DNA of 64,000 nt, from NCBI GenBank assembly GCA_037127255.1, contig JBANSL010000004.1:23009967-23073966 (forward strand), in the 5' to 3' direction. The stretch is from Persicaria tinctoria. Its lineage: Eukaryota > Streptophyta > Magnoliopsida > Caryophyllales > Polygonaceae. Positions 1 through 9,835 of the stretch are shown here, piece after piece. Numbering within the stretch: the first letter of the stretch is position 1; the number at the start of each line of letters is the position of its first letter. The notes below the pieces were generated by a model. The model was not told the DNA's origin and did no database searches. It saw only the letters and a program-made list of their open reading frames with translations. The position numbers and the translations under genes were made by a program.

Positions 1-238
1 AGCCTTCTCAGTAGCATCTCGAGTTGTGTATGTTACAAAAGCACATGCTTGCTGGAGTACCATTCTAATGGATTCAATTTCATCGTGGGCATAGAAGTGG
101 TCCCTTGGGTCTTGCTCGTTGATTCTTGCATCAAGCCCACCTACATATAGAGTCTTGATGCTCTCATCATCGGGAGGTTGTAATGAGGACATTTCCCCAG
201 CTTTGTTGAGCAGCTTTAATGCAACGGGATCATTCACT
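1..238 (-). CDS. RRM exon of a CCCH-type zinc finger/RRM protein (RBM22/Cwc2/MAC5-like), partial
   Basis: Read on the minus strand, this exon gives an uninterrupted frame that runs off the window edge. It contains an RNA recognition motif with RNP2 (LYVGGL) and RNP1-like (ACAFVTYT) strands, preceded by the family linker VNDPVALKLL and the acidic PPDDESIKT segment. In plants this arrangement is found in the RBM22/Cwc2 group (Arabidopsis MAC5 and related CCCH proteins), which bind U6 snRNA in the activated spliceosome. A splice acceptor (pyrimidine-rich tract ending in AACAG) lies just upstream at 239-243. The CCCH zinc finger and N-terminal zinc ribbon normally encoded upstream are not recognisable in the next 2 kb. 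Some residues at normally conserved places look altered (a Pro in the EQDPRD segment; an Asp where Gly is usual in YAHDE), so a truncated or decaying duplicate is possible. Family assignment is firm; whether the gene is functional is uncertain. Confidence 0.8.
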
Positions 239-1914
239 CTGTTAAGAAACAACATGAAAATTTCAGCAAGCAAGAATGAACGAGGCATCATCAGGGAGAA
301 AAAAAATGAACCATTCAAACATGCTAAAGAAAAGAGCAGAAAAGGGACTAGGCAGAGCTAGCCAAAAATATGACTGACTGAAACAATTAAACCTTGCCAT
401 CTCAGAGGAAGATCTGAAAGTACTTCAATATACTGATATGATAATTTTTCAACCTTTCCAAAACCAAGTTCTCAGAGAATGTTAGACCAAGTTTATAGTC
501 TACCGCGTTGCACCGATGCAGAAGAAATTTCCAGCTCTTAAGACAGAACACCATGTTTATATTATATATTATTAAAAACATAACAACTCAACTATTCCAA
601 TGTGTCTTATTTCCTATTACTGCCCTTCCAAACAAAAATCAATAAGTCAATTCCTTGAAATTTAGAAAATTCCTAGGTCATGAAAAACTAACATTGAAAT
701 CTATCAGTTAAAACACATAAATATGGCCATCTGTACTTGTAATTGAACAAGGAAGCAAACTTTGGTCTATTCATACGAATTTTCCAATAATTTAAAACTA
801 AACAGACACTTGTACTGGGACAAAAGGAGTAGAAAAATATAAAATCCATGATGAGAAACATAAACACTTCCAATGTCCAGGTAAACAAGTTATCTATTGC
901 CGAACAAATATGTTCAAAAGAATAGCTCAACCAAATAGACAAACAGAAATAGATAAAAGTTAAATCTGACTGGAATTTTATCCGGAAGCCAGTACGAAGA
1001 AAAGACAGCATGCATCATGGTCAATCTAATTTAATATTCTTGGATCAGAAAGTTAAGATGAGAAAGTGCAGAAAGAAAAAGCAGTTTGTGTTGTATGGAC
1101 AGAGCTTCAAAAGCAAAAGAGCTTTGAATTAATTTCAGTCTGTTGCTCTTATTACACCATCAAACTCTATACTTATCCTTTCTCACCAAAAGCAGTTGTA
1201 TAATCCAAGAAGCTTCTGCATGAGTGATCAAACAGAAGTAGATATATTGTTTCTTTTTTATATTTCAATGGCATTGCAAGCTATTTCAGTTTAACCGTTT
1301 GCATAATTCGGTTTGTTTGAAACTAAAACTCCACCCTTCATTTACCAAACCATTGGTTTAATATTGCTAACTGAATCACAGAGCTTGTCCGATTAACAAA
1401 CATATCCTCTTTGAATTTTATTATCACATAATTTCATGATTTAATTCTAGATAAAAGATGGAAAGCCTCAACAGCAGACACAAAGGCTTCATACAGAAAC
1501 ATAATTGTTCAGATCAATCAAATGAACTAAAGGAAAACCTAAACCACAAACGGCCTAAAAGTACATCCATAGAAGGGCAGATGTATTATTAGTGGTATAG
1601 ACATATGAAAATAGCAATCAGAAAGCCAAAACTCAAACTAAAGAAAGAAGTAACCTTTTCCAGCAGTATCACACTTGAGCAAATCAACAAATTTGAGCAA
1701 ATTCAGAAGTATCACACTTGAGCAAATCAGAAGTAACCTTTCCCAGCAGTAACATTTGTTGATTCACTTCCACACTTGACGCTGGCGACATTGTTTTTCT
1801 GGATCGTAGCCCCATCCACAAGTATCACACTTGAGCAAATCAACAAATTTGCTCAAATTCAGAAGCAAGGCAACCAAAATCAAGCAAAATCATCAACTCA
1901 CAAAAACACCGTAC
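239..1914 (-). other. long AT-rich intron or spacer between the RRM exon and the GC-rich candidate first exon
   Basis: The stretch is bounded on the minus strand by a plausible donor (AAG|GTACGG, exon end at 1915) and a plausible acceptor (AACAG, exon start at 238). Between them I see only AT-rich sequence with no long coherent frame. No codons for the CCCH finger or zinc ribbon expected of this gene family were found. A short ORF at 688-1011 (minus) has no recognisable domain and I treat it as chance. Confidence 0.4.
1647..1841. repeat. local direct repeats in the intron
   Basis: The phrase AGTATCACACTTGAGCAAAT occurs three times (about 1663, 1708 and 1820). The phrase GAAGTAACCTTTYCCAGCAG occurs twice (about 1648 and 1730). 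The pattern is a partial tandem duplication of roughly 80 bp plus a more distant copy. No function can be assigned. Confidence 0.6.
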
Positions 1915-2210
1915 CTTATCTTATGCTCGATCGCCGGAGACGGAGACGAGGCGAGGAGGAGGTGGAGAGGAGGGGCGATGCAGTGACGGAGACGAGGCGA
2001 GGGGGAGGTGCGAGTCGCCGGAGAACAGGAAGGGGAGAGGCGGAGCGAATCGCCGGCGGCTTCAAGGGTTCGAGCGAGGGCAAGGGGGAAAGTGGCAACG
2101 AGTAAGGGCGATGAGGACTGGAGACCGGCAGCGAGCGAGTGAGGGCGGCTGCGAGCGAGTGGAGGTCCGGCGAATAGGAGGAAGATGGAGGTCCGGCGAC
2201 TCGCCGCCAT
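1915..2210 (-). CDS. candidate GC-rich first exon (chimeric N-terminus for the RRM exon)
   Basis: This GC-rich block contrasts sharply with the AT-rich surroundings and lies 3' of a TATA box on the minus strand. An ATG at 2210 (MAASRRTS...) opens a frame rich in Ser, Pro, Arg and Leu that reaches a donor-like site, AAG|GTACGG, at 1915/1914. Splicing from that donor to the acceptor before 238 keeps the frame, giving ...EHKI-R-VNDPVALK. The peptide matches no domain I know. Its composition, with open frames in several phases, is also typical of an untranslated GC-rich leader, so the coding call is weak. The alternative is a 5' UTR exon of a gene that has lost its middle exons. Confidence 0.33.
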
Positions 2211-2312
2211 CGGAGCCGGATCCGGCGTCGAGAGAGAGAAAACAGATCGAGAGCGAGAGGGCGAGAGGATTTGGGAGAGAGGAAAAAAGTGTCCGTACAA
2301 AGCAAAATTAGT

Positions 2313-2320
2313 TATATATA
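2313..2320 (-). promoter_or_regulatory. candidate TATA box for the GC-rich exon
   Basis: The minus strand reads CCCCTATATATAAC here. A TATA-like core lies about 30-40 bp upstream of a CT-rich leader (CTTTTTTCCTCTCTCCC) that is typical of plant transcription starts. The start site is inferred, not observed. Confidence 0.4.
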
Positions 2321-2321
2321 G

Positions 2322-2400
2322 GGGCTATTTCACAAATTTGTCCAAACCCGCGTCTATTTTGCAAATTTGTCCAATTAATGTGCCTATTTCGCAAATTTTT
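2322..2400. repeat. three short direct repeats upstream of the candidate promoter
   Basis: Three imperfect copies of a CTATTTCRCAAATTTGTCC-like unit lie head to tail. They abut the candidate promoter and may be the edge of an old transposon. No coding content. Confidence 0.45.
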
Positions 2401-2426
2401 TCTTTTTTTTTTTCCGATTGCAATAT

Positions 2427-2444
2427 ATCTATCTATCTATCTAT
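2427..2444. repeat. (TATC)n microsatellite
   Basis: A short TATC array at the head of the first duplicated unit. Similar arrays occur at about 2673-2704, 3269-3318 and 3708-3732, each next to the same flanking motif. Confidence 0.85.
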
Positions 2445-2671
2445 TAATATTACTAATTTTGCTAGCATTTTGCTGACGTGTCACGCCCACAATTAAATTT
2501 GATTTTTTTTATTCAAATGAGATTTTCTTATTGGTCAATATTATTATGGAAACTTGAAAATATTTGTTTCCTATTTTAAATATGATTTGAATCCATTCCT
2601 TTATTTTATTTTATTTTTGGTTATATTGCCGTAAATATTGAGACATGTTTCCATTTTTTTTTCCGATTGCA

Positions 2672-2704
<33 letters not shown>

Positions 2705-2705
<1 letters not shown>

Positions 2706-3268
2706 AGGGCCGTCTCGATGATTTTAAGGGCCCGGTTCAAAATTTGATATTAGGCCCTCTTAATTAAGGCGGTTTATTTTTTATTAGAAAAATTAATGTG
2801 TCTAAAATTAATTAGTTATAGGTTTATTTAGTTATATTTATTCAATGAAAACATGTAATACTGAATATTAATATCTCTAAATTAATGTATACTTAAGTAA
2901 ATAAATGTAATAAAAAGTGTCAATTGTGAAGTATTGAAAAAATGATAATAAGGAGTACTATTTTTTGGCAAATAAAAAATTTAACTACATAAAAAGTAAA
3001 TAATACTAAATATTAATATCTCCAAATTTTAAAGTATGGAAAACTTATTATCAAGTACCGTAATTTGAAGGGCCCAAAACATAATAAGAGAGTATAGAAT
3101 TTGTGGGGAATCGAACACTAGACCCTTGGGAGAGAGGCCCCAAAACTAACCACTTGTGCTAGGAAATTTTTATGATACATTTTCACATTTATTTTTATAT
3201 ATATAGGCCCCCAAAATTTCCGGGCCCTGTACGATCGAGCCTCTCGCGCCACCCTATCACCGGCCCTG
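2705..3268. mobile_element. small hAT-like non-autonomous DNA transposon
   Basis: The segment begins CAGGGCCG and ends CGGCCCTG, an 8-bp perfect terminal inverted repeat of the CAGGG type common in plant hAT elements. It is flanked by CTATCTAT on both sides (2697-2704 and 3269-3276). This fits an 8-bp target duplication, but the flanks lie in a TATC microsatellite, so the duplication could be fortuitous. The 564-bp interior has no transposase. GGCCC-rich ends and an AT-rich middle suggest a deletion derivative. Confidence 0.6.
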
Positions 3269-3822
3269 CTATCTATCAATCTATCTATCTATCAATCTAT
3301 CTATCTATCTATCTATTAATATTACTAATTCTGCTAGCATTTTGCTGACGTGTCACGCCCACAATTAAAGTTGAATTTTTTTATTCATTTGAGATTTTCT
3401 TATTGGTCAATATTATTATGGAAACTTTAAAATATTTGTTTCCTATTTTACATATGATTTGAATCCATTCCGTTTTTTTTGGTTATATTGTCGTAAATAT
3501 TGGGATAAGTTTCCATTTTTTTTTCCGATTGCAATATTCTCATAATTCATCTACATACATTGAACTTAAATTTGAATCTTGGTGTATTTTATTTTTTAGA
3601 AATTTATACTCTACATAGACCAATATCCAATTGTCAGTTTATAAAATGCTACGGAGTATAAATTAACTTTCACATATGTTCATATTTTCTCACCAACCAT
3701 GCAAGTATTATCTATCTATCTATCTATCTATCCATTAATATTAATAGATAGAAATATAAAATGATGTTCAAATTAAAATGGATCAAGTTCCCGTGCCTTC
3801 AAGTCACGGGTATTACACTAGT

Positions 3823-4847
3823 TATTTACTAAAGGAATACTATAACATCAAGAGCTTGTTTGCGCAGTTGGTAAAATTTTAATTTATACACACTTTACAT
3901 TCAAATTAAATCACCATATGCCTTGTATATCTTTTTTTTTTTGGATTGCTTTTCTAATTCTCATCTAATTCTCACCATTTTTTGGGAAATTTTCTTCCTA
4001 TCAACTTTTTTTAAAATGAAAATTTCAAAACACTATTTTAGAGGTTTCTCTCAATATTTTTGGTTTTCAATATTGGAAAAAAAAACCAAAAATACTTTTT
4101 CAAAAATAGTTTAAGCTCCTAATTCACAAATACCAGCAACAGGTATAAATCGGGTTTAGCTTTCCAGTCCGACCGGTGATAGTAAATTTTGTCTTTCCAT
4201 TAATTGTCTATATACCGAGGTTAGTAGGGTATATATGTTAATAGACTATCCGAAATTGATCGGGTCTAATGTCATTTAAAAGTTATATATATATATATAT
4301 ATATATGGGCGATCTGAATTTATGAGAGCTGCAAACCTCTCTGCGATCCAACAGCTCTGAAATTATTTTTCACCATCTGCAAGACACATAAAATGTGCTA
4401 AGACAAAACTTGCTTCGAGTGAAACAGAGACAAAGGACATGGACATTCCCATCCCATGGAAGTATAAATTTATGGGAATAAATTTGCTTCTTTCTACGGA
4501 GTACATTCCAAGGAATTAATTAAAAGGGACCTACATTGTGAAATAAATCAAATTGAATGTAGAACAAAGGGGAATTTGAAATCAGATTGGAACTTGGAGG
4601 AGGGTATACAACACCCTGACAAAAGCAGCAACCGGACAGAGATCTTTCATTCATTGCATACTTGGGGAGTAGCTACTAGATCATGTCTTTCTGAATACAT
4701 TTATCATGTGGCCTGTTTTTAATTGGATGAAGATGAACACTATATATGAGTATATGGGATAAAGTTTATAGTTTTATATATAGCATGAATCATCATCAAT
4801 CAATTCTCTTTTAGCGAGATTCTAAAGATGCCCATCCTCACTCCCAC
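3823..4847. other. AT-rich spacer without recognisable genes
   Basis: I see no coding region or known element here. The only distinct structure is a (TA)n run at about 4284-4306. Confidence 0.6.
4284..4306. repeat. (TA)n microsatellite
   Basis: An uninterrupted TA dinucleotide run. Confidence 0.9.
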
Positions 4848-5791
4848 CCAATCTATTGGTGATCAAAATTTTCATCAACCAAGATTAGATTTTGTTCAAC
4901 TTTGGAGTTTGTAAACAATACATGCTTTTACTTTTTTGGAGACGATTAATTAACCCATCATTTATTTATTGTCATTAATTTATATTTATGTGGATTGCTG
5001 GTGAGATTATGATGTAGGCCTCCAAATCTAGTGAAAATTTTCAATAAAAAAAATGGAAATGTTGTTGCGTGGAATAAAACATAGTTAATTGTTTTCGACC
5101 CATGAAACAAGTTAGCAACTGGCGTGGCCCTCCAAGATTACACAACACATCTAATTGTGTGCACTCAAGAATGAAGGTTTGGACTCAACCTAGAACTCCA
5201 AACAGCTTCAGAAACTAGAGAAGAAGACAGGAGAAATGCTAGAATGAAAAACATGGGATAACATACTCCACAATCCCACATAATCCAACCAAATCAAATC
5301 AGTCAATGAAAACAGTAAGGAGGGAGAAAATTTGAAAGCGTTGAAAACTTTCAAAAATGCATGGTAAGTTTCAAAATAGTTATCGACAACTCTATCACGA
5401 CTTAGGCAAGATCAAATATAATGTTATATAAAATGCACGAGCGGAAAAAAAAGGTTCCACAAAAAACACGGACAAAAAACGACGGTGGTAGTGCCTCCAT
5501 GTGGGTCTTTTATCCCATTTCTCAATAATCCCAAGTAGAGCTGGCGGCTGGGCTAGTCGGGTCGGGTTCAAGTCGGGCTCGTTCAAGTTGGGTCACTAAT
5601 GGATCAGGTCAACTCGGTAAAATTTATGTTCGGTCATTGGTTGGATCGTGTTCAGTTAAAATGAATTTTAAATTAGTCGGGTTTTGAGTTGAATCAGGTC
5701 TTGCTCATTCGGGTTTTAGGCCAAAGCAGGTCAAACTCGTTCGAGTTTTGGCTCAAACATGATCCCAACTTGAACGAGCTTAGATTTGATC
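4848..5791. repeat. tandem duplication, copy 1 (intact, ~0.94 kb)
   Basis: The segment starting at CAATCTATTGGTGATCAA is repeated immediately downstream from about 5792. The unit ends in a GGGT/CGGGTT-rich stretch (5540-5780). Copy 1 keeps the uninterrupted site ATTTATTTATTGTCATT near 4968, where copy 2 carries the MULE. No coding function is seen. Confidence 0.85.
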
Positions 5792-5914
5792 ACCAATCTA
5801 TTGGTGATCAAATTTTTCGTCAACCAAGATTAGATTTTGTTCAACTTTGGAGTTTGTAAACAATACATGCTTTTACTTTTTTGGAGACAATTAATTAACC
5901 CATGATTTATTTAT
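5792..5914. repeat. tandem duplication, copy 2, left part
   Basis: Closely matches the start of copy 1 and is cut at 5914 by the Mutator-like element. Its last nine bases, TTTATTTAT (5906-5914), are the left target-site duplication. The copy resumes at 9836. Confidence 0.85.
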
Positions 5915-6190
5915 CGGATTTTTCGCCTGATAATCCTAAGGTCTTATATATTTCGCGTGGTACCTAATTTTTTTACATATTTTACTAATTAACCCTGAGG
6001 TTTTTTTTTTTTTTTTGCCAAATAACCCCGAGGTTTTTTTTTTCGCCAAATAACCTTGTATCCCAAATTATCCCAAATTCACGTTTTTTTTGGGTGATTT
6101 TGGTAGATGACCTTTTTTTAATATTCAATTGGGCACTTATGCCCTAAATCAATTTAATTAATTTTGCCCTAGACCCCTCCCCAATAGAGT

Positions 6191-6287
6191 GGGTTGGTCA
6201 ATGGTCAACCGTTTGACCATTGACCGGTCAACGGTTGACCATTGACCGGTCAACGTTGAACGTTGACCGGTCAACGTTGACCAACCC
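6191..6287. repeat. palindromic cluster of TTGAC boxes
   Basis: Three perfect copies of the 12-bp palindrome TTGACCGGTCAA (6220-6231, 6242-6253, 6263-6274) lie inside a larger inverted repeat that starts GGGTTGGTCAA and ends TTGACCAACCC. The half-site TTGAC is the core of the plant W-box bound by WRKY factors. The cluster could fold into a hairpin or act as a regulatory array; neither is shown. Confidence 0.75.
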
Positions 6288-6289
6288 AT

Positions 6290-6850
6290 TTTTATGCCAT
6301 TTTTTATTTTTTTTTATTTTTAGTGATACCATATTTTACCGTTTTGATGCTAAAATTTTACTATATTTTATTTTCACTTTGATGCCACTTTTCTAATGAA
6401 ATGATTAGATGACACTTTTTTTAAACCTTGATGACATTTTTCGTTTACAATAATATCACGTTGATCATTGATGTCATTTTTTTTACTGTTAACGACTGAT
6501 GCCACTTTTTTTTATGTCAATTTTTTGATGATATTTTTTTTTACCGTGATGCCATATTTTTTATTATATTTTTTCAAAATGGTATTTTGATGTCATTTTT
6601 ATAATGTAATTATTTGATGCCATTTTTTTAATCAAATCAATTGATGCCACATGTTTTTAATTTAATCAATTGTATATCGATTTATTTTCATCGATTATAC
6701 TTTCATTCACTGATGACACTTTTGTGATTACACTTCATTGATGCAATCACTTGAGGTGACATGTTCATTAAATTTTTATTCATGGATGACATTTGTTATT
6801 ACGCTTCATTAATCACAATTATTTATGGTGATAATTTTATATAATTGATG
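6290..6850. repeat. degenerate TGATGCCATTTTT-type satellite-like stretch inside the MULE
   Basis: Many irregularly spaced variants of TGATGnCA(C/T)TTTT follow one another, all in the same direction. The array is too degenerate for a clean period. It lies in the non-coding left half of the MULE. Confidence 0.6.
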
Positions 6851-7639
6851 ACATAAGAGCTTAAAACGTGGAATCAAAATATCGTCACCTTATTGCACAT
6901 ATAAAAATACAAAGTCTTTGAAAATACAAAATACGAGATCTGGACTAGCTGCGTGGGAGGGAGGCAGCGTTGCCGCTGGGAAGTGGATCTGGACTAGGAG
7001 CGAGAGCGACCAAGAGAGGAGCAACGCGCGTACGGAGAGAGATCTGTGTGGACTGTGGAGCTTTTGGAAAGACGATGAGGAGTACACCTAATAAATATCT
7101 AAGAGGGTCTCTAACCCCTAAAAAAATAATTAAAGAGGCTAACTAGCTAATCAAATATGCAAAAGGGGTTAAATCACCACATTCCCTTTTTTTTTTGTTT
7201 TTTTAATAATTCTTTTATTAAATAAAATTTAAAAAAACTAAAAAAATAAAACTACATACTTGGTGATTTTGGGAGATTGACCATGGCAAAGAACGAGTAC
7301 AAATCGGAAAAATAAACAAATCCAGATTTGTACTGTATTCTTGGGTGGTGGCGTTTGTTTTAGTTGTAGTTCTTGTTGCACTTGTTAGACTTAGTTGGTG
7401 ATTTTACCTTATGTATTGGTTGTATCAAATACGCCCACTTTGAAAAAAAAATAAAAAATTTTATATCTATCAAACTTCAAAACCCACCATTTGTATGTGT
7501 TTTCATTCTAGAAAACAATAAGAAAACTTGCATCATTATATACTTAATAGAAGCAATGGTTTCTCAACATATTAAAGCAATAAGAAATCAACCATCCGCT
7601 GCAAAATCGGCTAATGCTAGACAATATTTAGTAGGAAAT

Positions 7640-7745
7640 CTACACAACCAAGTCAAAAGAAGGCAATCCAAATCAGCCTTAACACAAGAAAGACACAACC
7701 AAGTCAAAAGAAAGCAATCCAAATCTCAACTTTAACATAAGAAAG
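7640..7745. repeat. two ~50-bp tandem repeats within the MULE
   Basis: The phrase ACACAACCAAGTCAAAAGAA followed by RGCAATCCAAATC occurs twice head to tail, and each copy ends near ACAnAAGAAAG. It lies downstream of the transposase remnant. Confidence 0.7.
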
Positions 7746-7764
7746 GCACCCATGATACGAACAA

Positions 7765-8220
7765 TTATTGACTTCCTGGATTCCACGGGGCTGAGCACAT
7801 CACATCTTGGAGTTGTTCTTCATTGGTTGTTTTCTTCTTCTCTTTCTTCCTTCGCCTCCGCTCAACTTGAATTCCTTGCTCCTTCATTTCTCTTGTCGTT
7901 AGCTCACCCTTACATGTCTTCTTGTTATGACCGAATGCCTAAAATAGCGATATAAAAAAACAATGCCATTATTTTCACATCTTGTAATGTGAAATAATGA
8001 AAATAAACAAATAAAAAATTATGTGTAATTGATAGAAGTTATTACCTTGCATTGTGAACATTGGACAACACGAGATCTCTTTGATGGCGGCTGTTGACCC
8101 TCTTATGTCTTTCTAACTCGTGAAGGTCTTCCTACTATTCTTTTCATTGTTGGTGGACTGATTCTTGGAAGATCAAAGGTAGGCCATTGTTCTTCATCCG
8201 GCATAGGCCTATAATTTTCA
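7765..8220 (-). pseudogene. C-terminal part of MULE transposase (zinc knuckle), two exons
   Basis: On the minus strand, the part from about 8220 to 8046 reads RPMPDEEQWPTFDLPRISPP followed by a basic GRPSRVRK stretch, typical of the MuDR transposase tail. It ends CSQCK at a clean donor (AAG|GTAAT, 8046/8045). The intron ends at TTTTAG (7939-7941) and the next exon opens AFGHNKKTCKG. Together they form a CCHC knuckle (C-x2-C-x4-H-x4-C) split by the intron. The frame then runs through a Lys/Arg-rich tail to a stop at 7765. One in-frame stop is present near 8103-8105. The part is out of frame with the N-terminal fragment to its right, because the intervening core is deleted. Confidence 0.75.
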
Positions 8221-9292
8221 TTGATGTCTTCATCTGCTCCAGGACTGATTCTTGGAAGAAAGTTTGAATGGTTTTTCCTTTGATGTCTTCATCTGCTCTC
8301 ACATGTTCAAGAATTTTCAGTGCTGCCCACTCTGGGGTTACCATAGGATTATGAATGCCCATTCTGAGGCAAGTATGGTTGTCATCTAATGTCTTAATTG
8401 CCCATGTAACTTTGTTTGACAATAACAATGCATGAATCCTCCAAGTACAATCTGAATCCCTGCACACAGCTGTGTACCTATCTTTCTCAACTTTTCTGAC
8501 TATAACTGCTACACCCATTTGGACACAATAATTCCTCACAACCCCCATCAAAGTCTCATTGTCAGAAAAAAGCATCCACACCTTCAACTTGATTTTCCTA
8601 GACTCATCAACTTCATACAACTCCCCATTTTCGTAGAGTCTATCAAAGTAATCACTCTCATAATCACTACTCCAATATCCATCATCACCTTGTTCTAACT
8701 TATAGTTAGCACTATCAGATACATCCACATCGTGCACATCAACATTAGGTAAATCATCACAAGGCACCTGAGCATCATGAACATCAATGTCAACTTGTAC
8801 ACCAATTGTTCTGCTAAGATCGCTAGAAATAGGTTGAGCGACTAATGATTGAGAAGTACTTCCAACTTTTGGAACATACATCCCTCTTCGTCTTGCAGTT
8901 GTGGTGGGAACTTTTTGACTAGAGGATGGTCGGCTACCATGACTTCAACTTAGAGGTATCGAGTTTCCCTTCTTTGATTCAAGCAAACCCCGTGCCAACT
9001 CTAAATTCTTATATGAGGAATCAGCAGATCCAACAGACAAATCAATCAACTTCTTCTCGGGGAAACAACCAAACATGTTTACAACATCGATATCATTTTC
9101 AAGCTGAAAACTTTGAGCTTTATATGTATACCATAAGGTTGGATGGTCGGGAAGGAGCATCCCGGTTTTCTCAGCCTCTCCCAACAATTCAACTAATAAG
9201 TCTAGAATGTTGCCCTCACTCGGATCATCCACCTCTATCTCCACATACTCTCTATGAATATACTGAATTTTCAACAATATCTTCCCTTCCAT
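8144..9292 (-). pseudogene. N-terminal part of MULE transposase (MuDR domain), truncated
   Basis: The frame starts at ATG 9292 (MEGKILLKIQYIHREYVE), an N-terminal PB1-like region typical of plant MULE transposases. It meets one in-frame TGA near 8943 and continues to 8144. The second half carries the MuDR N-terminal DNA-binding domain: a segment around WMLFSDNETLMGVVRNYCVQ, the C-x4-C-W-R-I-H-A motif (CRDSDCTWRIHA), and WAIKTLDDNHTC. After QTFFQES the family's DDE catalytic domain should follow. Instead the sequence jumps through short duplicated segments into the C-terminal tail in another frame. The product cannot be an active transposase. The upstream GC-rich stretch at 9430-9610 is probably its 5' leader. 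Confidence 0.85.
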
Positions 9293-9835
9293 TCTATAAT
9301 TTGAAAGAAACTATAATCAGTTTTAAACATGTTAAAATCCTACTATGCACCAAAGAAATCAAGACCCTATACCCACAATTTCAAATACATAAACCCTAGA
9401 ATTATCAAACTCTAAGATTTGGGGATTTCACATACCTGTCGTGACGCCACCCATCCACCACTAATGTCTCACCACCGGCGTGACGCCGCCCCTCCGACCG
9501 GCCACCGGCGTGCGGCTCTTCCCTACGGCGTGCGGCTCTGTCTCCGCTCCACCACTGCTGTTTCACCTTGTTCGCTTTCTGTCTTCGCTCTCGCCTCTAT
9601 GTCTCCGTTCTTTGTCAAAATAAATAAAAAAAACTTATTGTGTTGTTTTACTTAATTACTAGGTAGTTTTATTTTTTTTCTTAAAAATACTATTTAACAA
9701 AGGATTTATTAAAAAAACCGAAAAAGTGAATTTTGGAGACAAGGTTATTTGGCGAAAAAAAAAACAAAACCTCAGGGTTATTTGGGGAAATATGCAAGAC
9801 CTCAAGGTTACCAGGCAAAAAATCCGTTTATTTAT

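Larger units (their letters stand above)
2402..3822. mobile_element. Helitron-like non-autonomous repeat block with internal duplication
   Basis: The right end has a Helitron-type terminus: a CCCGTG/CACGGG hairpin with a 9-nt loop (3790-3810), then seven bases, then CTAGT (3818-3822) followed by host T. The interior carries a ~240-bp unit twice (about 2425-2680 and 3290-3540). Each unit begins with a (TATC)n array and ATTAATATTACTAATT, passes through TTGCTGACGTGTCACGCC, and ends in TTTTTTTCCGATTGCAAT. A third (TATC)n-ATTAATATTA start lies at 3708-3745. The exact 5' boundary cannot be fixed inside the tetranucleotide arrays. No Rep/helicase coding sequence is present, so it would be non-autonomous. 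Confidence 0.5.
5915..9826. mobile_element. Mutator-like element (MULE), internally deleted, with TIRs and 9-bp TSD
   Basis: The ends are inverted repeats of about 45 bp: the left begins CGGATTTTTCGCCTGATAAT and the right (reverse complement) begins CGGATTTTTTGCCTGGTAAC, both continuing CTnAGGTCTTnnATATTTC. Each side is flanked by TTTATTTAT (5906-5914 and 9827-9835), a 9-bp duplication diagnostic of Mutator insertion. The unoccupied site survives in the upstream tandem copy. Inside, on the minus strand, are the N-terminal MuDR domain and the C-terminal zinc knuckle of a transposase, but the catalytic core is missing. The left half is non-coding and repeat-rich. Confidence 0.93.

Noticed and set aside
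1776..2311. Alternative frames in the GC-rich block on both strands
   Set aside because: Several frames are open because of base composition. Only the frame that could splice in phase to the RRM exon is kept, with low confidence.
2427..3732. Regular arrays that could suggest a CRISPR-like structure
   Set aside because: They are simple (TATC)n microsatellites without unique spacers, in a plant genome.
7373..7955. Two plus-strand frames in the MULE
   Set aside because: One covers tandem non-coding repeats and the other is antisense to the transposase C-terminal exon.
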